Below, one piece after another: positions 34,479 to 41,209 of a DNA stretch of 64,000 bases (positions are counted from its first letter, which is position 1; the number at the start of each line of letters is the position of its first letter). Under the pieces are notes generated by a model. The model searched no databases and was not told the origin of the DNA. It saw only the letters and a list, made by a program, of their open reading frames with translations. The position numbers and the translations under genes were made by a program. This DNA is from Planctomycetota bacterium (GTDB lineage Bacteria > Planctomycetota > SZUA-567 > H5-PLA8). The stretch spans positions 1,731,201-1,795,200 of the forward strand of contig JABTUM010000001.1 in NCBI GenBank assembly GCA_015075375.1. Reading direction: 5' to 3'.

Positions 34479-35270
34479 TATCCCGCCGATGCCGCCTTTG
34501 CTCCGCGACCCCCTTAGCATCCCTTCGATGCCTCCGGCACCTCGTGCATAGCGCCCCACGCGGCATGCACCTGCACGCGTGCATATACGCTTTGCGGTAG
34601 CTATTTATAGCAGTTTTATAGCAGAATCGAATTTTTGCTCGACGTGCGCGAGGTGGTATAGATCGCGTTTTTGCTCCTATAAGTCCTTAAAACAGGCTCG
34701 ACATTCGGCCGCACGTGAGCACCCCACGCCACGGCGTTCATGCTTCAGGCCAGGCCCTAAATAGCTTCCCGGCGCCTCCAACGCGGCATCCTAATATATA
34801 CCTTATATAACCGACCGGCCGGACTGTTCCACGTGGAACATTTGCCCCTTTCAAACCGGCCGAACGCCGCCCCCGCCGGCGCGACGAGTTCCCAAATGCC
34901 CCGTTCCGGCGTCGCGCGACCCGTTTCCGGCCCCGCCGCTCGGGCGACTCGACCTCCGCTCCGCGATCTTTAATCAACCTCATCTTGTTTGTAAATAAGC
35001 ACTTACAGTACGGTCACCGACTTTCCGCACATTCCTTAAAGGGCGCGCGCCGGCGCGGCGTCTCTGCCACGGAGTAGAAACCCGCTCGAGCCCCGGTTTT
35101 CGGGGGACAGCCGCAACGGGGACGGCACGCGTGCACGGCTCGGACGGAACGCAGGAATGACGCTTGAAGGCTCCTTAAGCGGCCCCTTATCCTGGGCCAC
35201 GGCGATCGGACAGCGCGCTTCTGGGCGGCGCTCGAAGAACGTCTTGGCGCATCGGGATTTAGGAGCCCCC
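34479..35270. other. Large divergent intergenic region with AT-rich islands
   Basis: Almost 800 bases without a gene between the minus-strand ArsR fusion and the plus-strand sigma factor. It contains the palindrome TGCACGCGTGCA (34572-34583), GCTATTTATAGC (34600-34611) followed by a second TTTATAGCAG, an AT-rich tract CTAATATATACCTTATATAA (34791-34810) and the parS-type site just after it. No strong DnaA boxes were found, so it is not evidently the replication origin. Confidence 0.5.
34825..34840. promoter_or_regulatory. parS: parS-type centromere site (ParB binding)
   Basis: TGTTCCACGTGGAACA, a perfect 16-bp palindrome that agrees with the parS consensus TGTTNCACGTGNAACA and is identical to a form used in Pseudomonas. 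It lies in a long non-coding region beside an AT-rich tract. parS sites bind ParB and usually cluster near oriC. No parA, parB or dnaA gene is in the window. Confidence 0.8.
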
Positions 35271-35912
35271 TTGTCCAGCGATTCGCAACGCTCGGCGGCC
35301 GCGGCCGATTCGGCCACTCCGGCCGGCGCGAAGCTTTCCGCCCGGGAAGCGCTCGATAAGAAATTGCTCGGCCTGGTCGAACGCTTTCGCGCCGGCGACG
35401 ACGCCGCATTCGACGAACTCGCTCCGCTGGCCGGGCGCATGGCCTATCACCTGGCGCTTCGTTCCGTCGCCGATACCAATCTCGCCGAAGATGTTGCACA
35501 GGAAGCGCTGGTCAAGCTTTACAAGCACGTCCACGAGATGGAAGGCCTCGGCGCGTTCAAGACCTGGTTCTACCGCGTGGTTTTGAATCTGGTGCACGAC
35601 CACTACCGCCGCAGCAGCCGTAAAGACGCGGCGCTGGGGACGTTGGAAGAATTGCGCACGCTGGAAAGCAAGGCGCGCGAAGAACCGCTGGGCGCGGTCG
35701 AACGCGATACGCTGCGGCAGTCGCTGCAGGAAGCGCTGGCGAGTTTGGACGACAAGCATCGCGAAGTCTTTATCATGAAAGAAGTAGAAGGGCTGGGCCA
35801 CGCGGAAATCGCCGAACGGCTGGGCGTGCCGGAAGGCACCGTCTGGTCGCGGCTGAGCTACGCGCGCAAGAAGTTGCAGGAGAAGCTAAGGCGGCGCGGA
35901 TACACGGGGTAG
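35271..35912 (+). CDS. ECF-type RNA polymerase sigma factor
   Basis: A 213-residue sigma factor. The frame is open from ATG 35157, but TTG 35271 has AGGAG five bases upstream and leaves a normal-sized protein. Region 2 (about 35-105) has DDAAFDELAPLAGRMAYHLA, AEDVAQEALVKLYKHVHEME and FKTWFYRVVLNLVHDHYRR; region 4 (about 150-205) has LDDKHREVFIMKEVEGLGHA and EIAERLGVPEGTVWSRLSYA. The next gene, 98 bases downstream, encodes its probable anti-sigma factor, so both form a signalling pair for envelope or protein-quality stress. Confidence 0.94.
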   Translation: MSSDSQRSAAAADSATPAGAKLSAREALDKKLLGLVERFRAGDDAAFDELAPLAGRMAYHLALRSVADTNLAEDVAQEALVKLYKHVHEMEGLGAFKTWFYRVVLNLVHDHYRRSSRKDAALGTLEELRTLESKAREEPLGAVERDTLRQSLQEALASLDDKHREVFIMKEVEGLGHAEIAERLGVPEGTVWSRLSYARKKLQEKLRRRGYTG

Positions 35913-36010
35913 CGCGCCGCGGACGGCGTTCGGGTTCGCTCAACCGTTGGGGACGGAAGAGCGAAGGACACACAACCGGCGGCGTCGAATCAACGGGTAG
36001 GGAGTAGGAG

Positions 36011-37093
36011 ATGAAGGACGTGACGATGCCCGACTGTTCGAACTCGGCGGCGCCGGCTTGCGCGGAAGTGCAAGCGGCGCTGAGCGATCTGCTGGATCTG
36101 CGAAGCGGATCGAGTCATCCGCCCGAAGGGCCGCTCAGCGCGCCCGAAGCGTACGCGGCGTATATGGATCACCTCGAGCGCTGCGCGGAATGCCGCTCGG
36201 AACTGGAGAGCCTGTCCGAAGTGGGCGCGCTGTATGCCGAATTCAGCGTCGGCGAACTGCCGGCGCAGGCGTTCGAAACGATGGGTGCTCGAGTGCGCCA
36301 GCGCATGGCCGCCGAAGCGGGCGTGCGCCCGGTGCTGCGTCTGGCCGATGCGCCAGCCGCGGCCGTTCCGGCTCGGCCGCGCGGCTGGATGCCGGTCTTC
36401 GCCACCGCGGCCGCCGCCGCGGCCTTGGCGCTCGTGGCGACGCTTTTCGTCGCCGACAGCCAGAACGGCGGCTCCCAAGAGCCCGCCGTCGTCCAAGCGG
36501 GCGCCACCTCGGCGAACCCCGGGCCGATGCCCAAGCGCTTCGAAAGCAGCCGGCCCGTCAGGCCGCTGGCGAACGTGCCGCTGGCGACGACGCCCGCGAT
36601 GCCGGTGACCCTGATGGTTCCGCGCGGCCCGCAGATGGTCAACCAGACCGTCGATCCCAGCGCGCTGCCTGGCCCCGACGAGTTCATGCGCATGCTCGAA
36701 CGCGAGTTCGAACGCCAGCGCTACGTGGGCGTGGGCGAATGCGCGAAGGCGCGGCCCAGCGGCGAAGCGGTCTGCCTGCTCGGCGCGGTCTTCCGAATCC
36801 AGCGCGAAGCCGAAGCGGCGGCCAAGTCGCCCCAAGGGATCGAAGTTTGGGATGTCTATCCGGGCAGCCCCGCCGATCAGGCCGGCTTGCACCGCGGCGA
36901 CCGGATCCTGGGGCTCAACGATCTGAAGTTCGAACAGAGTTCGCCGTGCGAGGTGATCAAGCTCCTGAACGCGCTCGAGAAGCTCGGCGCCGGCGAGTTG
37001 GTGGAACTCGATTTCGCGCGCCGCGAAGCAGGTAACGGTCCCGAAGCCGGGCAGTGGTCGTGGCAGAAGTCGCTGATCGAACTTTCGAAATAG
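36011..37093 (+). CDS. ZAS-type anti-sigma factor with C-terminal PDZ domain
   Basis: A 360-residue protein. The cytoplasmic part has the zinc-binding anti-sigma motif His54-x3-Cys58-x2-Cys61 (HLERCAEC). A membrane helix lies at about 126-147 (WMPVFATAAAAAALALVATL), then a Pro-rich linker and a PDZ domain at about 237-345 (IEVWDVYPGSPADQAGLHRG, DRILGLNDLKF). Anti-sigma factors normally hold their ECF sigma until cleaved; a periplasmic PDZ suggests binding of misfolded C-termini as the signal, as in RseP/DegS logic but in the same polypeptide. A strong terminator follows. Confidence 0.85.
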   Translation: MKDVTMPDCSNSAAPACAEVQAALSDLLDLRSGSSHPPEGPLSAPEAYAAYMDHLERCAECRSELESLSEVGALYAEFSVGELPAQAFETMGARVRQRMAAEAGVRPVLRLADAPAAAVPARPRGWMPVFATAAAAAALALVATLFVADSQNGGSQEPAVVQAGATSANPGPMPKRFESSRPVRPLANVPLATTPAMPVTLMVPRGPQMVNQTVDPSALPGPDEFMRMLEREFERQRYVGVGECAKARPSGEAVCLLGAVFRIQREAEAAAKSPQGIEVWDVYPGSPADQAGLHRGDRILGLNDLKFEQSSPCEVIKLLNALEKLGAGELVELDFARREAGNGPEAGQWSWQKSLIELSK

Positions 37094-37122
37094 GCCTTAA
37101 TCCCTTTCCTCCCTGTCGTACG

Positions 37123-37150
37123 GCGCCGCTCTCCCCAGCGGCGCTTTTTT
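37123..37150 (+). terminator. Intrinsic terminator of the sigma/anti-sigma operon
   Basis: GCGCCGCT (37123-37130) and AGCGGCGC (37137-37144) with a 6-base loop, followed by TTTTTT; 30 bases after the stop codon. Confidence 0.9.
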
Positions 37151-37223
37151 ATGCACCCGAACATCCATAACACTCCTCGCAGCGTACGCTTTCGATAACA
37201 CCCTAATTTTTTATTTTTACGAA

Positions 37224-37251
37224 TTGACCTGTTATGAAACGAGGGTATGAA
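37224..37251 (+). promoter_or_regulatory. Strong promoter of the candidate small RNA
   Basis: TTGACC (37224-37229), 16-base spacer, TATGAA (37246-37251), preceded by an AT-rich UP-like tract (CTAATTTTTTATTTTTACG, 37204-37221). The layout is that of a strong constitutive or stable-RNA promoter. Confidence 0.65.
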
Positions 37252-37257
37252 TGGCCC

Positions 37258-37406
37258 TGTCTCCAGAACCTGAAAACTAAATGCAGGCCCAATAAGGGCA
37301 AGATGTTACTTTAGATCGTGCCGGTTGCGCGAGGTACTATCCCCCCCACTACTTCGTGTGGTCGCGCACGGTGAGGCCGGAGATCGCAAGATCTCCGGCC
37401 TTTTTT
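37258..37406 (+). ncRNA. Candidate free-standing small RNA (about 150 nt)
   Basis: Bounded by a good promoter (37224-37251) and an excellent terminator (37375-37406), with no credible protein frame. Internal pairings: GGCCCTG near 37253 with CAGGCCC near 37284 (one mismatch), or alternatively GCCC-AATAA-GGGC; and TGCGCGA (37326-37332) with TCGCGCA (37362-37368), enclosing a C7 run and a CCAC/GTGG hairpin. It shows neither the SRP RNA tetraloop domain nor tmRNA or RNase P signatures; a 6S-like rod cannot be drawn convincingly. It is separated from the downstream subtilase, which has its own promoter. Confidence 0.5.
37375..37406 (+). terminator. Intrinsic terminator with GCAA tetraloop
   Basis: Perfect 11-bp stem GGCCGGAGATC (37375-37385) and GATCTCCGGCC (37390-37400), GCAA tetraloop, then TTTTTT (37401-37406). 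Ends the candidate small RNA. Confidence 0.95.
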
Positions 37407-37543
37407 ATTGTTATGACCTCCTGCGCTTCCCTCGCCGGCCCTTCTGGAATTCCTTTAATCTTCAAGCGCTTAGCGCGTCCGTTCCCCGGTTGAATCGCCG
37501 GCTGCGGGGCCGTTTCGATTGACCGGAAGCGCCTCAATTCGGG

Positions 37544-37571
37544 TTGAACCCCTTTAGAGTTCCGGTACAGT
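37544..37571 (+). promoter_or_regulatory. Probable promoter of the subtilase gene
   Basis: TTGAAC (37544-37549), 16-base spacer, TACAGT (37566-37571). The start codon ATG 37602 lies about 24 bases after the expected transcription start. Confidence 0.45.
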
Positions 37572-37601
37572 CGCCAGTTCGTGCTTGGGTGGGGTTGCCT
37601 T

Positions 37602-40600
37602 ATGCGTTGGTCTGCTTGGCGTTATGCGATTGCGGCGGCGTTGGCCGTGCTGCTGGCGGTGGCCTTTTGGGCTGGGCCGCCCGCCCGCCCCGAAGCGCCC
37701 GCCACGGAACCCGTCGTAGCCGGCGAGCCGCCCGCCGCCGAACCCGCGCCACCCGTGCATCCGTTGGACGCCTATCCGCGCTGGGGCGGAGCCTGGAACA
37801 GCGCCGATGTCGGCGGCGACGGCTTCTTCGATCCCGTTCGCGCTCAACGCTTTGCCGAAGACGCCGGAACCGATAACCGCTTCGTGATCCAGCTTCAATC
37901 CCGCGCGCTGCTGCCCGATCCGAAGGCGCCGCTGGAAGAGATCGTCCCGCCCGAAGGCGAGCACCTCGTCTATCTCCAGTTCGAAAAGAACCCCACGCCC
38001 GAACAGAAAGAACAGCTCCAAGCCGCCGGCGTGGAACTTTTCCGCTACGTGACGGGATCGGCTTGGCCGGCGCGCGGCACGCGCGCGGCGTTCGAGAAGG
38101 CCAAGGCGCTGGGCTTCGTGCGCGCGCTGGCGAGTTCCGATGCGCGGGACAAGCTGCACTTCAGCGTCTTCGCCGATGCGCGGCCGGAACACGCGCAAGC
38201 CGCCGAAGGCCAGGTGCGCTACCGGCTGCTCACGTATCCCGGTACGGCGCTGGAAGATCTGCAAGCGGCCGCGCAAGCCTCGGGCGGCCAGGTGCGGCCG
38301 TGGCGCACGAGCGTGCTGGGTCCGCTTTTTGAAGTGATCGGCCCGCCCGAAAGCGCGCTGGCGATGGCGCAGCTTCCGCAAGCCAAGTTCGTACTCTACG
38401 CCGAGCCGCCCGTCGGCAAGCGCGACGCGACCACGGACGAAAATACTAATGTCACTGATGTGCGCGACGGTCTGGGTTTAACCGGTGCAGGCATTGAGGT
38501 GATGGTTCGTGAAGTATATAAGGTTGGAACTGAAATATCTGGGTTTCTGGAATACCACTTAGACATTGAACCAAATTTTTTCGATAACGAACCCCTTTCA
38601 GATGCCCCTGTAGATGATTCGCCTTTCGTTCCGCCTCCATATCAGCATTCAACCCAAGTTGCAGGACAAATAGGTGGACAAGGAATTGAAATTCCCGGTG
38701 CCAAAGGCGTAGCGCCTGGCGTAATGATGTTCGGTTACGATATTTCGCCTCAAAATACGGATGCTTTTTCAACTGCAGATATTCTTGACGCCGACTCTTC
38801 AGCCATTCGAATTAGCAACCACTCATACGGCCCGACCGGCGAAGGCGATGGCTCGTATGACCCGATCAGCGCCGACTGGGACCAAGCGCTGCGCGACGGC
38901 GCGGAGGGCGAAGGGCTGGTGGCGATGTTCGCCAGCGCAGAGGTCTTGCCTGTGCGTTTCAAGCAGATTGACTATTTCAGTGGGATGAAGAACGGAATCT
39001 GCGTCAGCGCCAGCAACGACACGGCGCACTGCGGGGACGACGATCCGCTGGCCGCAGTAGCGAGCGGAATCGCCACCTTCGTGGACTTCGGCCCGATGCT
39101 CGACAGCCGCATCAAACCCGACTGCGTCGCGCCGGGTACCTCTGTCACACTCCTGTACCGAGTTGAGGATTTCACCACCAGCAACGGAACGTCATTCGCT
39201 GCACCTGCAGTTACTGGGATGCAAGCCCTACTGTTCGAACATTTCCTTAACGAGAGTCCCGGCCTGGAGCCCAGTGCGGCACTAGCAAAAGCCCTGATAC
39301 TTAATAGCTGCACAGATATCGGCCGAACTGGTCCAGACGCACGATATGGCTATGGCATTACGAATATCGAGAAGGCAGTACACGTGGTTTCTCAGCACTT
39401 TAACACCCCACTCGACCCCCTAATCTTTGAAGGTCGTGTTGGAACTGGCGAGGAAGATGAGTTTATTGTCTCCGTTCCAACCACCGAGCCGCTCAGGGTA
39501 ATGCTCGTCTGGATGGACCCTGCCGGCGAGCCTATGGCCGCAAAAGCCATCACAAATGACTTGGATCTAGAGGTCGTGACACCGGCCTCGGTGACGGTCT
39601 TCCCCTTCTCGCTCAATGCCAACGCTTCAGGGTTTGGCTCAAGCCCAACAGGCGAACAAAGCGATCCTCTGGCCACTGCGACTGCTGCCAATCGCCAAGA
39701 CAACGTTGAGCAGGTTGTTATAAATAACCCGGCCAGCGGGAGCTACACCATCCGCGTGCGTGGCTTCAACGTGCCAGTAGGAGATGCCCCAGACGACGAT
39801 CAAGCCTACGCCGTTGTCGTCTGCAAAGGAGAGGCCATCGCCGCGACTCTAGTGACGGCCCCTGACACCCCAGGAAAAACAGTCAACGGAATCACCTACC
39901 TGCCCGTAGTAGGCGGACATGTAGATTTTACTGTGAACATCGTGGGCGGTACGCCTCCATTCATTATTGACTGGGATTTCGATGGGGATGGAACTCCAGA
40001 CGATACTTCCACAGATGTCATGACGCAAAGCTTCACGCATCCCATCGGGTTCGATTACCCAGGTGGTGCTGATACTTTCGTAGCGGAAGTCACTATCACC
40101 GACAACTCGGCACCGACACAATTCAGTACGCAGGCGATGCGAACAGTTATCGTGCTAGACCCGCCTGAAGTCACAATCGCCGCTGCACCATTAACGGGTG
40201 AGGTGCCGCTTAACGTATTTTTCTCCGCGATTGACGTGACTGGAATCGTCGAGACCTACTTCTGGGATTTCGGTGATTCGACGGTGTCTCTAGAAAGCGA
40301 TCTAAACACCACCCACTTATACGAAACGCTTGGGATGTACACGGTGGAACTGACCGTGACGGACATTGTTGGACAAACCGGAACCGCGTCACCCGTGGAC
40401 ATTACTGTGGAGAAGCGCATCCGCGATGCTTTCGTGCAGAAGTTCTCGGGCAGTGTGAATTACATCCGCCGCACCGGCAGCTTCACGTTCACGCTCGTCT
40501 CCGACGATCTGGCACTCTCGCGGCAGGAGTACCGTAACGCAGTAAAGGCTGTGCCCCCCAAGTTTGAGGGCAAGTCGTTCGACCTGTACTATTTTAGCGA

Positions 40601-40976
40601 TAAAACTGAGGTCGACCCTGAAGATAAGCTTGGAGAGAAGTTTGAAACCTTCATCATCAACAAGGTCGGCCAACGCGTCGTGCCCAACGACCGTAACAAG
40701 CAGTTTAAGATCCAGTACGCGCGAAAAGGTTGGATTGTTGTCAAGTGGGGCGTGCCCGAAGATATGTTCGCGCCAGATGGCAGCTCGGCCGTGGAGGTCT
40801 TCGAGACGATCGGCATGGACGGATTTACCGAGAGCAGCGATCCGGACGATCCGCTCACGGACTTCCCCTTCGAAGTCGCCATCGATACCGACGACGCGAC
40901 CTACCGCGCGACGTTCAACCTCATCTTCAAGAACATCCGCGGGATCACCGGGCGAGCGACGCACCGCAAACCTTAG
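37602..40976 (+). CDS. Subtilisin-like (S8) protein with PKD domains and an incomplete active site
   Basis: An 1124-residue exported protein from ATG 37602 (GGGTGGGG upstream; GTG 37581 is an alternative). Signal peptide at 1-25, a 270-residue pro-region, then an S8 domain at about 285-600. His349 (HSTQVAG) and Ser531 (NGTSFAAP) are present, but the Asp position (family V-x-V-x-D-G) reads VMVREVY and the oxyanion Asn (AAGN) reads FASAE, so cleavage activity is doubtful. A P-domain-like region (about 610-745) and two PKD domains follow (FIIDWDFDGDG; YFWDFGDSTVS), then about 180 residues unlike anything I know. GC content changes abruptly inside the gene. Repeat copy B starts 9 bases after the stop. 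Confidence 0.85.
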   Translation: MRWSAWRYAIAAALAVLLAVAFWAGPPARPEAPATEPVVAGEPPAAEPAPPVHPLDAYPRWGGAWNSADVGGDGFFDPVRAQRFAEDAGTDNRFVIQLQSRALLPDPKAPLEEIVPPEGEHLVYLQFEKNPTPEQKEQLQAAGVELFRYVTGSAWPARGTRAAFEKAKALGFVRALASSDARDKLHFSVFADARPEHAQAAEGQVRYRLLTYPGTALEDLQAAAQASGGQVRPWRTSVLGPLFEVIGPPESALAMAQLPQAKFVLYAEPPVGKRDATTDENTNVTDVRDGLGLTGAGIEVMVREVYKVGTEISGFLEYHLDIEPNFFDNEPLSDAPVDDSPFVPPPYQHSTQVAGQIGGQGIEIPGAKGVAPGVMMFGYDISPQNTDAFSTADILDADSSAIRISNHSYGPTGEGDGSYDPISADWDQALRDGAEGEGLVAMFASAEVLPVRFKQIDYFSGMKNGICVSASNDTAHCGDDDPLAAVASGIATFVDFGPMLDSRIKPDCVAPGTSVTLLYRVEDFTTSNGTSFAAPAVTGMQALLFEHFLNESPGLEPSAALAKALILNSCTDIGRTGPDARYGYGITNIEKAVHVVSQHFNTPLDPLIFEGRVGTGEEDEFIVSVPTTEPLRVMLVWMDPAGEPMAAKAITNDLDLEVVTPASVTVFPFSLNANASGFGSSPTGEQSDPLATATAANRQDNVEQVVINNPASGSYTIRVRGFNVPVGDAPDDDQAYAVVVCKGEAIAATLVTAPDTPGKTVNGITYLPVVGGHVDFTVNIVGGTPPFIIDWDFDGDGTPDDTSTDVMTQSFTHPIGFDYPGGADTFVAEVTITDNSAPTQFSTQAMRTVIVLDPPEVTIAAAPLTGEVPLNVFFSAIDVTGIVETYFWDFGDSTVSLESDLNTTHLYETLGMYTVELTVTDIVGQTGTASPVDITVEKRIRDAFVQKFSGSVNYIRRTGSFTFTLVSDDLALSRQEYRNAVKAVPPKFEGKSFDLYYFSDKTEVDPEDKLGEKFETFIINKVGQRVVPNDRNKQFKIQYARKGWIVVKWGVPEDMFAPDGSSAVEVFETIGMDGFTESSDPDDPLTDFPFEVAIDTDDATYRATFNLIFKNIRGITGRATHRKP

Positions 40977-40985
40977 AGCGAGTTC

Positions 40986-41122
40986 CTAAGCGGTCTCGCT
41001 CAAGTTTCATTCGCTTGGGTTCGCGCCGCGCGCTGTCTGCTGAGTTCACCTCCCCTGCCCCTCCTCGCCAAGGAGGGGAAACTTCTCCGACCCTAGCAAA
41101 AGACTTGGGCGAGACCGCTTAG
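40986..41122 (+). repeat. MITE-like dispersed repeat, copy B (137 bp)
   Basis: Flanked by 20-bp terminal inverted repeats with one mismatch: CTAAGCGGTCTCGCTCAAGT (40986-41005) and ACTTGGGCGAGACCGCTTAG (41103-41122). The interior carries the palindrome CCCTCCTCGCCAAGGAGGGG. Aligns over its full length with copy A at 34338-34478 in the opposite orientation. No transposase is encoded, as in MITEs. No clear target duplication is visible. Confidence 0.8.
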
Positions 41123-41209
41123 CAGACCAGGTTCGTGAACTGGCCGCTGGCAACCGGCCGTGAACATTCCGGCATTTGAAATCGCGCAGGGGTTCCGCAA
41201 ACTGGCGGA

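Noticed and set aside
34579-34764. 61-codon frame in the parS intergenic region
   Set aside because: Low-complexity, no ribosome site, spans AT-rich repeats.
37325-37522. 65-codon frame across the small-RNA terminator
   Set aside because: It reads through a strong terminator and has no domain or suitable start signal.
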